Shown here: positions 8,944-18,109 of the stretch, piece by piece
Layout: each line of letters opens with the position of its first letter
How positions within the stretch are numbered: position 1 is the first letter of the stretch
Origin: CAISGS01 sp044346445
GTDB taxonomy: Bacteria > Pseudomonadota > Alphaproteobacteria > Caulobacterales > Caulobacteraceae
Reading direction: 5' to 3'
DNA length: 29,774 bases
NCBI GenBank assembly: GCA_044346445.1
Contig: JBIIZD010000021.1
Location: forward strand, 1 to 29,774
Program-made: the position numbers and the translations under genes
The notes under the pieces: generated by a model
Database searches by the model: none
Told to the model about the DNA's origin: nothing
The model's input: the letters and a program-made list of their open reading frames with translations, nothing else

Positions 8944-10444
8944 AATCCCCCTTGCCTTGATCGAGCGAGCGGCGGGCGGCCTGTGCCTGCGCGCCGTGAA
9001 TGCAGCGGGGCGGGGGCTTGGGCTTTATCGCGGCCAGACCCAGGCCGATGCCCGCGCCCGGGTGCCAGACCTGATCACCGCCCCGGCCGATCCGGCGGCA
9101 GAGGCGGCGGCCCTGACCCAATTGGCCCTGTGGTCCGAGCGGTTTTCCCCAGCTGTGGCCATGGAAACCGGCCCCGCCGGTCTAGAGGGCTTGAGCATTG
9201 ACATGACCGGGGCCGCGCACCTGTTTGGCGGCGAGGCGGCCTTGTTGCAAACCTTAGAAGCTCGGCTGGCCAAGGCCGGTATCCCCGCCCGCGCGGCCCT
9301 GGCCGATTCACTGGGCGCGGCCTGGGCCTTGGCTAGGTTTGGCGACGATCAGCGCCTGGCCCCAGAAGGCGGCACGCGCCAGGCCTTGGCTGATTTGCCG
9401 ACCGAAGCCCTGCGTCTGGCCCCTGAAGCGGTGGTCTTGCTGCGCCGGTTTGGCCTGAACCAGATTGGCGATCTTTATACCCTGCCGCGCGCAGGGCTTG
9501 CTAGGCGCTTTGCGGCGGGAAAGCTGGCGGCGGGCGGGCTGGGCCTTCGGGTGGTCGAGCGGCTGGATCAGGCGCTTGGCTTTCGCTCTGAGCCTTTGGT
9601 GCCGGTGCGCGCAGCCGCCGCCTATCGCGCCTTTCAGGTGTTTGCCGAACCGATTGGCGATGTGGCCGCGGTGGCCCATTGTTTGGCGGGCCTTGCGGGG
9701 GTCTTGGCTGACCAACTGGTGCGCGATGGGCGCGGCGCGCGCAGGTTGGTCCTGACTGGCTTTCGCGTTGATGGCGGAACAACGCGGCTTGAGGCGGGAC
9801 TGAGCGCCGCCTCGGTCCAGCCACAGCATTTTTTGCGCCTGTTAAAAGAAAAGGGGTTGGAGCATCTGGACCTTGGCTTTGGCATTGACGCCCTGATGCT
9901 GGCCGCGACCGTGGCCGAACCGATCAAGTCTGTCCAGCCTGGGCTGGAGGCCGAGGCCGCGAGCGCCGATCAAGAGGCCTTGGCGGGCTTGATCGACCGT
10001 TTGCAGGCCAAGCTCGGTGAGGGCGCAGTGCGCATGGCTCAGGCCTCGGGGCGTTGGTTGCCTGAACATAGCGAGCAATGGGCCGCGCCGGTCTTGAAGG
10101 CTGGGCCAGACCTGTTCGCGCTAGAGGATCGTCCGCGGCCCCTCTTGCTCTTTCATCCGCCAGAGCGGGTTGAGGCCATGGCTGAATTGCCCGATGCCGC
10201 CCCGGTGCGGTTTATCTGGCGGCGCGTGGCCAGGCGTGTGGTGCGGGCCGAGGGGCCAGAACGTCTGGGGCCGGAATGGTGGCGTCAGACGGCGGACAGT
10301 CATCGCCCCGCCCCCCGCACGCGCGATTATTACCGCATCGAGGACGAGGCCGGGCACCGCTATTGGCTGTTTCGCGAGGGGCTTTATGAGCGCGAAGACT
10401 TTGGCCGCCTGCCCAGTTGGTGGCTGCACGGGGTGTTTGCATGA
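8858..10444 (+). CDS. imuB: ImuB, catalytically inactive Y-family polymerase-like protein
   Basis: Bridging subunit of the mutasome that recruits DnaE2 and the beta clamp to lesions. From ATG 8858 the protein has 528 residues and begins MARRIACLWLPDWPITVW, like other ImuB proteins. The Y-family palm is recognisable, but where active polymerases have an S-x-D-E motif this one has SIDM (113-116, followed by TGAAHLFGGE), and the N-terminal catalytic aspartate pattern is absent. This matches the known loss of polymerase activity in ImuB. The C-terminus carries the family segment RDYYRIEDEAGHRYWLFREG. An alternative ATG at 8813 has a better Shine-Dalgarno (GGAG 8802-8805). The stop overlaps the dnaE2 start (ATGA). 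Confidence 0.92.
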   Translation: MARRIACLWLPDWPITVWRRASPAPPPPEIPLALIERAAGGLCLRAVNAAGRGLGLYRGQTQADARARVPDLITAPADPAAEAAALTQLALWSERFSPAVAMETGPAGLEGLSIDMTGAAHLFGGEAALLQTLEARLAKAGIPARAALADSLGAAWALARFGDDQRLAPEGGTRQALADLPTEALRLAPEAVVLLRRFGLNQIGDLYTLPRAGLARRFAAGKLAAGGLGLRVVERLDQALGFRSEPLVPVRAAAAYRAFQVFAEPIGDVAAVAHCLAGLAGVLADQLVRDGRGARRLVLTGFRVDGGTTRLEAGLSAASVQPQHFLRLLKEKGLEHLDLGFGIDALMLAATVAEPIKSVQPGLEAEAASADQEALAGLIDRLQAKLGEGAVRMAQASGRWLPEHSEQWAAPVLKAGPDLFALEDRPRPLLLFHPPERVEAMAELPDAAPVRFIWRRVARRVVRAEGPERLGPEWWRQTADSHRPAPRTRDYYRIEDEAGHRYWLFREGLYEREDFGRLPSWWLHGVFA

Positions 10445-13400
10445 GCGCGCCTGTCTATGCCGAGCTGGACCTGAGGAGCAATTTTTCGTTTCTCGAAGGC
10501 GCGTCGCATGCCGATGAACTGGTCTTGACCGCCAAGGCGCTGGGGCTGGCGGCCATAGGCATTGCCGACCGCAATAGTCTGGCCGGTGTGGTGCGGGCGC
10601 ATGTGGCGGCCAAGGCGCAGGGCCTGCCGCTTCTGATCGGTTGCCGGCTTATCTTTACCGATGGGGCCGAGCTGATCGTCTATCCGCGTGACCGCGCCGC
10701 CTATGGCCGCCTGTGCCGCCTGTTATCCCTGGGCAAGATGGGGCAGGCGGAAGGGGATGAGCCGCGCATTGCCAAGGGCGATTGCCAGCTGCGTTTTGAT
10801 CAGGCTGTGAGCCTTGGCGAAGGCTTGATCGGCCTTGTTCCGGCTCCGGAGCGTTTGAGCCCAGGCTTTGAAACCCGTCTAGCCGCCTGGGCCAGGGCCT
10901 GGCCCGATCAGCTCTATCTGGCCGTCAGTCCGCTTGACCGGGGCGATGATCGGGCGCGGCTGAACCGGCTGGCAGCCTTGGCGCAAAAGCACCAGACCCC
11001 GATGCTGGCGACCAATCGCATCCTTTATCATGACCCTGGCCGCCGCCCCTTGCAGGACGTCATGGCCTGTATCCGGCTGGGTACGCGTCTGGACAAGGCG
11101 GGCCGCCGGCTTGAGGCCCATGCCGAGCGTCACCTAAAGCCGCCCGCCGAAATGGCGCGTCTGTTTGCCGGGCATGAGGCGGCCCTGGCGCGCAGTCTTG
11201 ACCTCGTTAAGGCCGTGCGCTTTAGCCTGGACGAGCTACAATACGAATATCCCGACGAGCCGGTGCCGGTGGGTAAGAGCGCCGATGCGCATTTGGCTGA
11301 TTTGACCTGGGCCGGGGCCGATAGCCGCTATCCAGACGGTGTGCCCCCTGGCGTGCGGGCCAGCCTGGTCAAGGAACTGACCTTGATCGCCAAGGTTCAG
11401 TACGCGCCCTATTTTCTGACCGTCCACGACATTGTCGCCTTTGCTCGCAGCCAGGGCATATTGTGTCAGGGGCGCGGTTCTGCGGCCAATTCTGCCGTCT
11501 GTTACTGCCTTGGCATTACTGCTGTTGATCCGGCCCAGATTGATCTTTTGTTTGAGCGCTTCATCTCCGAGGCGAGGGCCGAGCCGCCTGATATTGATGT
11601 CGATTTTGAGCATGAGCGGCGCGAGGAGGTGATCCAGTATATTTACCGCCGTTATGGCCGCCACCGGGCCGCCATTGCCGCCACCGTGATCTGCTATCGT
11701 CCGCGTTCGGCCATTCGCGATGTCGGCAAGGTCCTTGGCCTCAGCGAAGACGTCACCTCGGCCCTAGCAGGAACCGTCTGGGGTAGTTATGGCGGGCGCG
11801 GCGATGACGGTGTTCCCGATGAGCGGGTCCGCGCCCTTGGCCTTGATCCAGAAGCGCCGCGCCTTCATCTGGCGCTTAATCTGGCACGCGAATTATTGGG
11901 CACGCCGCGCCATTTGTCCCAGCATGTCGGCGGTTTTGTCCTGACCCGCAATGACCTGATCGAGACCGTGCCCGTCGGCAATGGGGCCATGCTGGGCCGC
12001 ACCTTTATCGAATGGGACAAGGACGATATTGAGGCCCTCAAGATGATGAAGGTCGATGTGCTGGCGCTGGGCATGTTGAGCGCCATCCGCAAGGGACTGG
12101 ACCTGATCGCTGATGCCTATGGCCGGTGTCTGGACCTGGCCAGCGTGCCGCGTGAGGACCCGGCCGTCTATGCCATGTTACAGAACGCCGATTCGGTTGG
12201 TGTGTTTCAGGTCGAGAGCCGCGCCCAGATGGCCATGTTGCCCAGGCTGAAACCTGCCAAGTTTTATGACCTGGTCATACAGGTGGCGATTGTAAGGCCC
12301 GGCCCCATTCAGGGCGATATGGTCCATCCCTATCTGAACCGCCGGGCCGGGCGCGAGGGGGTGAGTTTTCCTTCGCCGCATCCGGATCATGGCCCGCCCG
12401 ATGAGCTGGAGCGGGTGCTTGGCAAGACGCTGGGCGTGCCTTTGTTTCAAGAACAGGCCATGCGCATTGCCATGGAGGCGGCGCGCTTTACCGGCGATGA
12501 GGCCAATGGCCTGCGCAAGGCCATGGCCGCCTTTCGCCGCACCGGCACGATTGCCAATTATGAGACCATGATGGTCGAGCGCATGGTGGCGCGTGGCTAT
12601 GAGCTCGATTTTGCGCAGCGCTGTTTCAACCAGATCAAGGGCTTTGGCGATTATGGCTTTCCCGAAAGCCACGCCGCCTCGTTTGCGCATCTTGTTTATG
12701 TCTCAGCCTGGCTCAAGCGCTGGTTTCCCGAGGCTTTTGCCGCCGCCCTGATCAATAGCCAGCCCATGGGCTTTTATGCCCCGGCCCAGCTGGTATCCGA
12801 TGCCAAGGCCCATGGGGTGGTGGTGCGTCCGCCCGATGTCAATTTCAGCGGGTTTGACTGTGTGCTGGAGCTAAAGGACGATGCCGTCTCGGTTAGTGGC
12901 CGCCCCCGCCGCCGCGCCCTGCGGCTGGGCCTGCGCCAGATTGACGGTTTTCGCCGCGATTGGGCCAGCGCCATTATTCAGGCCCGCGACCGTCCGTTTG
13001 CGGACCTTGAAGACCTGCGCTGCCGGGCGGGTCTGAGCGGCCCGGCCCTGGATGCCTTGGCAGCGGCTGATGCCTTGGGTTCCTTGGCCCTGACCCGGCG
13101 CACCGGGCTTTGGGCGGCAAGGGGCCTGCCGCGCGCCGGGTCTGCGCCCCTGTTTGCCGCCATGGGTCTGGAAGAGGCTGATGGTCCTGCCCCCTTGCCG
13201 CCAGCGGCCCTGTCACAAGAGGTGGTGCAGGATTATGAAACCTTGCGCCTATCGCTCAAGGCCCATCCGGTCAGTTTTCTGCGCCCAGAATATGCGCGAA
13301 TGGGGGCCTTGCCCGCCAAGGCCGTAGCGGATCTGGGTGATGGTCGGCGCGCGGCCATGGCCGGGGTGGTGCTGGTGCGGCAAAGGCCCGGCTCGGCCAA

Positions 13401-13710
13401 GGGCGTGTGCTTTATGACGCTGGAAGACGAGACCGGCGTGGTCAATGCGGTGATCTGGCCCAAGATTTTTAAAGCCCATCGACCCGTGATTATGGGCGCA
13501 CGCCTGATCCTGATCCGAGGCCGGGTTCAAAGGGCTGATGGTGTGGTGCATCTGGTCGCTGAAAGCCTGGAAGACCGCACGCGCGACCTACTCAGTCTGT
13601 CGCAAAACCCTGCGGGCGCGGCTGTATCCACCACTGCCCTGAGCCAGCAGTCCAGCCGCAACCACCCGCGCGATGTGCGGGTCATGCCAAGATCGCGGGA
13701 CTTTCACTAG
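10441..13710 (+). CDS. dnaE2: DnaE2 (ImuC), error-prone DNA polymerase III alpha subunit
   Basis: C-family polymerase that carries out mutagenic lesion bypass with ImuA and ImuB. The 1089 residues match the DnaE2 length and are shorter than replicative DnaE1. The N-terminal PHP domain opens with YAELDLRSNFSFLEGASH. The catalytic palm has QGRGSAANSAVCYCLGI and the aspartates of PPDIDVDFEHERR (382-394). The finger and helix-hairpin regions follow (FQVESRAQMAMLPRLKP, VRPGPIQGDMVHPYL, FPESHAASFAHLVY). A C-terminal OB fold covers about 960-1055 (MTLEDETGVVNAVIWPKIF). The ATG overlaps the imuB stop by four bases. Its last 29 bases overlap the convergent VOC gene. Confidence 0.96.
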   Translation: MSAPVYAELDLRSNFSFLEGASHADELVLTAKALGLAAIGIADRNSLAGVVRAHVAAKAQGLPLLIGCRLIFTDGAELIVYPRDRAAYGRLCRLLSLGKMGQAEGDEPRIAKGDCQLRFDQAVSLGEGLIGLVPAPERLSPGFETRLAAWARAWPDQLYLAVSPLDRGDDRARLNRLAALAQKHQTPMLATNRILYHDPGRRPLQDVMACIRLGTRLDKAGRRLEAHAERHLKPPAEMARLFAGHEAALARSLDLVKAVRFSLDELQYEYPDEPVPVGKSADAHLADLTWAGADSRYPDGVPPGVRASLVKELTLIAKVQYAPYFLTVHDIVAFARSQGILCQGRGSAANSAVCYCLGITAVDPAQIDLLFERFISEARAEPPDIDVDFEHERREEVIQYIYRRYGRHRAAIAATVICYRPRSAIRDVGKVLGLSEDVTSALAGTVWGSYGGRGDDGVPDERVRALGLDPEAPRLHLALNLARELLGTPRHLSQHVGGFVLTRNDLIETVPVGNGAMLGRTFIEWDKDDIEALKMMKVDVLALGMLSAIRKGLDLIADAYGRCLDLASVPREDPAVYAMLQNADSVGVFQVESRAQMAMLPRLKPAKFYDLVIQVAIVRPGPIQGDMVHPYLNRRAGREGVSFPSPHPDHGPPDELERVLGKTLGVPLFQEQAMRIAMEAARFTGDEANGLRKAMAAFRRTGTIANYETMMVERMVARGYELDFAQRCFNQIKGFGDYGFPESHAASFAHLVYVSAWLKRWFPEAFAAALINSQPMGFYAPAQLVSDAKAHGVVVRPPDVNFSGFDCVLELKDDAVSVSGRPRRRALRLGLRQIDGFRRDWASAIIQARDRPFADLEDLRCRAGLSGPALDALAAADALGSLALTRRTGLWAARGLPRAGSAPLFAAMGLEEADGPAPLPPAALSQEVVQDYETLRLSLKAHPVSFLRPEYARMGALPAKAVADLGDGRRAAMAGVVLVRQRPGSAKGVCFMTLEDETGVVNAVIWPKIFKAHRPVIMGARLILIRGRVQRADGVVHLVAESLEDRTRDLLSLSQNPAGAAVSTTALSQQSSRNHPRDVRVMPRSRDFH

Positions 13711-14101
13711 GGCCGCTATGTTCAATCAGGTCCCAAAGATTGCCAAACTTGTCGCGAAATACAGCCACAGTGCCATAGGGCTCAATGCGCGGGCTTTGCG
13801 TGAACTCAAGCCCTGCCTTTTGAAGCGCCGCATGGTCGCGGGCAAAATCGTCCGTATAGAGAAAAAATGATACCCGTCCGCCGGTCTGTTGGCCAATCGC
13901 CGCGCTCTGATCCGGGCTTGCGGCCTTGGCCAGCAAGATGGCGGTCTGGGCCAAGGGGCTGGGCCTGACCACCACCCAGCGCTTGTGTTCGGACAGGCGC
14001 GTATCCTCGACCAGTTCAAAGCCTAGATCACCGCAATAATGGGCAATGGCCAGGTCATAATCGGGCACGACCAGAGCAATGAGACCAAGATGGCGAGACA
14101 T
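13682..14101 (-). CDS. VOC/glyoxalase-fold protein
   Basis: The 139-residue protein has the vicinal-oxygen-chelate fold: a first half MSRHLGLIALVVPDYDLAIA with FYxxxLGFE-like YCGDLGFELVEDT, and a second half with YTDDFARDHAALQKAGLEF, EPYGTVAVFRDKFGNLWDLI. The end pattern DKFGNLWDLIEH is typical of the bleomycin-resistance/dioxygenase superfamily. The substrate cannot be told; family members include glyoxalase I-like enzymes and drug-binding proteins. ATG 14101 is preferred over the longer frame to 14161, which adds unconserved residues. It is convergent with dnaE2 (29-base overlap) and divergent from thiC. Confidence 0.85.
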   Translation of the reverse strand: MSRHLGLIALVVPDYDLAIAHYCGDLGFELVEDTRLSEHKRWVVVRPSPLAQTAILLAKAASPDQSAAIGQQTGGRVSFFLYTDDFARDHAALQKAGLEFTQSPRIEPYGTVAVFRDKFGNLWDLIEHSGPSESPAILA

Positions 14102-14170
14102 GGCGGTTGCTTTCAAAAGAGGCGTTCCAGCGTGGCTATGGCCAATGCCTTGCCCGGTCAAGTCCGGCGC

Positions 14171-14198
14171 TTGACGCCGCGATCCATGCGCGTACAGT
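14171..14198 (+). promoter_or_regulatory. Putative sigma70-type promoter of the TPP riboswitch-thiC unit
   Basis: TTGACG (14171-14176, 5 of 6 consensus bases) and TACAGT (14193-14198, 4 of 6) are separated by 16 bases. Transcription would begin near 14205, about 14 bases before the riboswitch P1 stem, which fits well. Inferred from sequence only. Confidence 0.55.
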
Positions 14199-14218
14199 CA
14201 CGCCAATTCTCCGGGGCG

Positions 14219-14296
14219 TCCCATCTAAGGGGCTGAGAGGCAGGTAGACCTGCGACCCGTGAACCTGATCCGGATCATGCCGGCGGAGGGATGGGA
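14219..14296 (+). promoter_or_regulatory. TPP riboswitch (THI box) upstream of thiC
   Basis: The conserved THI-box core is present: GGGGCTGAGAGG in the first half and ACCCGTGAACCTGATCCGG plus GGCGGAGGGA in the second. The outer P1 stem is formed by CCCATC (14220-14225) with GATGGG (14290-14295), extended by T14219-A14296. A small variable hairpin (CAGGT-AGA-CCTG) forms P3. The aptamer binds thiamine pyrophosphate and represses thiC when it is abundant. About 80 bases separate it from the thiC start. I see no strong terminator there, so control of translation initiation is more likely. Confidence 0.95.
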
Positions 14297-14365
14297 AGTG
14301 AAGGCGCAAGGACTTAGCGCTGCACGCCATTTTCCGCTCGTTTGGTTCGGCCAATGCCAATTGCT

Positions 14366-14369
14366 GGAG
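14366..14369 (+). promoter_or_regulatory. Shine-Dalgarno site that selects GTG 14378 as the thiC start
   Basis: GGAG lies 8 bases before GTG 14378. Two other in-frame starts (TTG 14342, ATG 14354) lie upstream without a comparable site. This is the presumed target if the riboswitch acts on translation. Confidence 0.6.
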
Positions 14370-14377
14370 CCAGAGCC

Positions 14378-16210
14378 GTGAATAAACAGACCCCCGTTAT
14401 CGGTACCATCCCCACCGGCGAACGCCCCGGCTCGCGCAAGGTCTATGCCAAGGGGGTGATGTTCCCCGATCTTCGCGTACCGTTCCGTGAGGTGGCTGTG
14501 CATCCATCGGCGGGTGAGCCGCCCGTGACCATTTATGATCCGTCCGGTCCCTATACCGACCCAAATGCGACCATCGATATCAATAAGGGCCTGGCCCGGC
14601 CACGCGATGCCTGGGTGGTGGCGCGCGGTGATGTTGAGGCCTGCGAGCCTCGCGCCGTAAAGCCCGAAGACAATGGCCATGCCAGGGGCGTGCATCTGGC
14701 CCCGCCGTTCCCCGTGGCGCAAAAGCCGCTAAAGGCCAAGGACGGTAAGGCTGTGACCCAGATGGCCTATGCCCGGGCCGGAATTATTACGCCGGAAATG
14801 GAATACGTCACCATCCGCGAAAACATGCGCCGCGAAGAGCTGGCCAAGGTGGTGCGCGACGGCGAAGATTTTGGTGCCTCCATCCCCGACTTCATCACGC
14901 CTGAATTTGTGCGTGAAGAGATTGCCCGCGGCCGGGCGATTATCCCGGCCAATATCAATCATGGCGAGCTGGAGCCGATGATTATCGGCCGCAACTTCCT
15001 GGTCAAGATCAATGCCAATATCGGCAATTCGGCTGTGCTGTCCTCGGTTGCCGATGAGGTCGACAAGATGGTCTGGGCCATTCGCTGGGGCGGAGATACG
15101 GTCATGGACCTGTCGACCGGGCGCAATATTCACAATATTCGCGACTGGGTGATCCGTAACAGCCCCGTGCCAATCGGGACCGTGCCCATCTATCAGGCGC
15201 TGGAAAAGGTTAATGGGATTGCCGAGGACTTAACCTGGGAGGTGTTCAAGGACACCCTGATCGAACAGGCCGAGCAGGGGGTGGATTATTTCACCATCCA
15301 TGCCGGTGTGCGTCTGGCCTATATTCCGCTGACCGCCAAGCGGGTTACGGGGATTGTCTCGCGCGGTGGCTCGATCATGGCCAAATGGTGCCTGTCGCAC
15401 CATAAGGAGAACTTCCTCTATACGCATTTCGAAGAGATCTGCGAGATCATGAAGGCCTATGATGTGTCCTTCTCGCTGGGCGATGGTCTGCGGCCCGGCT
15501 CGATCGCCGATGCCAATGATGCCGCCCAGTTCGGCGAGCTGGAAACCTTGGGCGAACTGACCCAGATCGCTTGGAAGCACGATGTCCAGGTCATGATTGA
15601 AGGCCCAGGCCATGTGCCCATGCACAAGATCAAGGCCAATATGGACAAGCAGCTCAAGGTCTGCGGCGAAGCGCCCTTCTATACATTAGGCCCGCTGACC
15701 ACGGATATTGCGCCGGGCTATGATCATATTACCAGTGCGATTGGCGCAGCCATGATCGGCTGGTTTGGCACGGCCATGCTTTGCTATGTAACGCCCAAGG
15801 AGCACCTAGGCCTGCCCGACCGCGAGGACGTCAAGCAGGGCGTGATCACCTATAAGATTGCCGCCCATGCCGCTGACCTTGCCAAGGGCCATCCTGGTGC
15901 CCAGGCCTGGGACGATGCCTTGTCACGGGCGCGGTTTGAGTTTCGATGGGAGGACCAGTTCAATCTGGGTCTCGATCCGGAAACGGCGCGGGAATATCAT
16001 GACGAGACCCTGCCCAAGGAGGCGCACAAGACCGCGCACTTCTGCTCCATGTGCGGGCCAAAATTCTGTTCCATGAAGATCAGCCACGATATCCGCGCTG
16101 ATGCCGCCGCGCAAAACGATGTGGCCAGCATAGATGTGGATGCCGGCATGGAGGATATGGCCCGAAAATTCCGCGAGGGCGGCGGCGAGATCCTGGTGCC
16201 TTTAAAATAG
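14378..16210 (+). CDS. thiC: ThiC, phosphomethylpyrimidine synthase
   Basis: Radical-SAM enzyme that rearranges aminoimidazole ribotide to HMP-phosphate, the pyrimidine half of thiamine. From GTG 14378 it has 610 residues, the usual size. The N-terminal ThiC-associated region contains GSRKVYAKG and VPFREV; the barrel contains YVTIRENM, INANIGNSAV, MDLSTGRNIHNIR and DYFTIHAGV. The C-terminal CSMCGPKFCSMKIS supplies the CX2CX4C cluster cysteines for the 4Fe-4S centre. It sits alone behind a TPP riboswitch; no other thi gene is nearby. Confidence 0.97.
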   Translation: MNKQTPVIGTIPTGERPGSRKVYAKGVMFPDLRVPFREVAVHPSAGEPPVTIYDPSGPYTDPNATIDINKGLARPRDAWVVARGDVEACEPRAVKPEDNGHARGVHLAPPFPVAQKPLKAKDGKAVTQMAYARAGIITPEMEYVTIRENMRREELAKVVRDGEDFGASIPDFITPEFVREEIARGRAIIPANINHGELEPMIIGRNFLVKINANIGNSAVLSSVADEVDKMVWAIRWGGDTVMDLSTGRNIHNIRDWVIRNSPVPIGTVPIYQALEKVNGIAEDLTWEVFKDTLIEQAEQGVDYFTIHAGVRLAYIPLTAKRVTGIVSRGGSIMAKWCLSHHKENFLYTHFEEICEIMKAYDVSFSLGDGLRPGSIADANDAAQFGELETLGELTQIAWKHDVQVMIEGPGHVPMHKIKANMDKQLKVCGEAPFYTLGPLTTDIAPGYDHITSAIGAAMIGWFGTAMLCYVTPKEHLGLPDREDVKQGVITYKIAAHAADLAKGHPGAQAWDDALSRARFEFRWEDQFNLGLDPETAREYHDETLPKEAHKTAHFCSMCGPKFCSMKISHDIRADAAAQNDVASIDVDAGMEDMARKFREGGGEILVPLK

Positions 16211-16318
16211 AAACAATCCTAACTATCTGTCTGTATGAGTCTTAAGGCTGGACAAGGCCATAGGGCTCATCCACTCGCCGCGTCCACTGGGCGCGTGCGC
16301 CGCGAAAACTGTAGGGTC

Positions 16319-18109
16319 ATGGGTCTGATACAGAATATTCAGCGGGAATTTCGCTTTGGCCGCGGCCTGGTGCGGACCCTTGCGCGCGTCAATAGTATTG
16401 GCCCGACCTCGTCAAACCTGATCTGTGACGATTTTGAAAGGGCGGTAAACCGGTATCGTAACCGCCAGGCCATGACGTTTGAGGGTCAGAGCCTGACCTA
16501 TGGCGAGCTGGATGACCTGAGCAACCGCTTTGCGCATTGGGCCCAGGCCCAGCATCTGGTGCGCGGCGATTGCGTTGCCTTGTTTATGCCCAATCGCATG
16601 GAATATCTGGCGATCTGGATGGGGCTGGCCAAGGTCGGCGTCGTCACCGCCCTGATCAATAATAACCTGACCGGCCCAGCCCTTGCCCATTGCCTGAACC
16701 TGAGCGGTGCGCGGCACGTGATCGCCGATAGCGAGACCGTGCAGGCCTATCTGGAGGTCAAGGACAGCCTGACCAAAAAGACGGTTCAGTGGCAGATGGA
16801 GGGCGGCGAACCTGGCCATAGCGATCTGGTGCGCGTGTTAAAAACCTGTAGCCCCCTGCGCCCAGATCGCAAAGCGTGGCGCGAGGGCCTTAGGGCCAAG
16901 GACCTGGCCCTCTATATCTTCACCTCGGGCACGACCGGCATGCCCAAGGCCGCCAAGATTTCCCATGCGCGGGTCCAGTTCTATATGCGCGGCTTTGCCG
17001 GGGCGACGGGCGCGCGGGCCACTGACCGGGTCTATGTGACCTTGCCGCTCTATCATGCCACGGGCGGGCTTTGCGCCACGGGGGCAACCTTGCTCAATGG
17101 CGGCTGCGTGGTCCTGCGCCGCCGGTTTTCCTTAAGCCAGTTTTGGGACGAGGTGCGGTCAGAGCGCTGCACCATGTTTGTCTATATTGGCGAGCTTTGC
17201 CGCTATCTGGTCAATCAGGACCCAGTACCGGGCGAGCGCGGGCACAAGCTGCGCATGGCGTTTGGCAATGGGCTCAGGCCCGATGTCTGGGACAAGATGA
17301 CCCAACGTTTTGCGATTCCAGACATTTTGGAGTTTTACGGCTCGACCGAAGGCAATGTGTCCATGTTCAATTGGGACGGCAAGGCCGGGGCGGTTGGCCG
17401 GGTGCCGGCCTATCTAAGGAAAAGCTTTAATTTCAAACTGGTGCAATTTGATATCGAGACCGAGCAGCCGGTGCGCGGGCCAGATGGGCGCTGTATTCCG
17501 TGCAAGCCCGGCGAGGTCGGGGAATGTATTGGCGAGATCAGCAAGAGCGCCCGTACCGAGTTTTCCGGCTATGCCGACAAGGCCGCCAGCGCGCAGAAAA
17601 TCCTTACCGATGTGATCGAGCCCGGCGATCGCTGGTTTCGCACCGGCGACCTGATGCGGGTCGATAAGCAGGGTTATTTCTATTTTGTCGACCGGATCGG
17701 CGAGACCTTTCGCTGGAAGGGCGAGAATGTCTCGACCACAGAAGTGGCCCAGCAGATTGCAGGCTTTAGCGGCGTGCAAGAGGCGATTGTCTATGGCGTT
17801 CCTGTGCCCGGCTCAGACGGCCGTGCGGGCATGGCGTCCTTGGTGGTCGGCGAAGGTTTTGATCTGGAGGGCCTGACCGGCTATCTGGAATCGCGCCTGC
17901 CAAGCTTTGCCCAGCCGATCTTTATTCGGCTTCAGCCGCAGATGGAGATTACGGGCACCTTCAAATATCGCAAGATTGATCTGGTCCAGCAGGGCTTTGA
18001 CCCGGCCGTGATCGATCAGCCGCTATTTTTCAAACAGCCGGGCGCGGGCTATGTGCCCCTGACGCCAGATGTGTTTGCCCAGATTGGCGCTGGGGCCTTT
18101 AAGCTCTAG
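16319..18109 (+). CDS. Long-chain / very-long-chain acyl-CoA synthetase (FATP-like)
   Basis: AMP-forming ligase that activates fatty acids with ATP and CoA. From ATG 16319 the 596 residues match the fatty-acid-transport-protein-like acyl-CoA synthetase family. The P-loop YIFTSGTTGMPKAAKISH is at 199-216, the adenylate motif EFYGSTEGN at 338-346, and the hinge region FVDRIGETFRWKGENVSTTEV at about 454-474. The ending ITGTFKYRKIDLVQQGFDP is typical of this family. An in-frame ATG at 16235 would add 28 unconserved residues. It could serve beta-oxidation or remodel exogenous fatty acids. Its stop overlaps the convergent GST gene by 4 bases. Confidence 0.9.
   Translation: MGLIQNIQREFRFGRGLVRTLARVNSIGPTSSNLICDDFERAVNRYRNRQAMTFEGQSLTYGELDDLSNRFAHWAQAQHLVRGDCVALFMPNRMEYLAIWMGLAKVGVVTALINNNLTGPALAHCLNLSGARHVIADSETVQAYLEVKDSLTKKTVQWQMEGGEPGHSDLVRVLKTCSPLRPDRKAWREGLRAKDLALYIFTSGTTGMPKAAKISHARVQFYMRGFAGATGARATDRVYVTLPLYHATGGLCATGATLLNGGCVVLRRRFSLSQFWDEVRSERCTMFVYIGELCRYLVNQDPVPGERGHKLRMAFGNGLRPDVWDKMTQRFAIPDILEFYGSTEGNVSMFNWDGKAGAVGRVPAYLRKSFNFKLVQFDIETEQPVRGPDGRCIPCKPGEVGECIGEISKSARTEFSGYADKAASAQKILTDVIEPGDRWFRTGDLMRVDKQGYFYFVDRIGETFRWKGENVSTTEVAQQIAGFSGVQEAIVYGVPVPGSDGRAGMASLVVGEGFDLEGLTGYLESRLPSFAQPIFIRLQPQMEITGTFKYRKIDLVQQGFDPAVIDQPLFFKQPGAGYVPLTPDVFAQIGAGAFKL

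Noticed and set aside
8084..9121. A 345-codon minus-strand open frame across the TPR/imuA/imuB region
   Set aside because: The translation is low-complexity Pro/Arg/Ala/Gln-rich. It crosses three real genes and the LexA-box promoter, and no family is recognisable.
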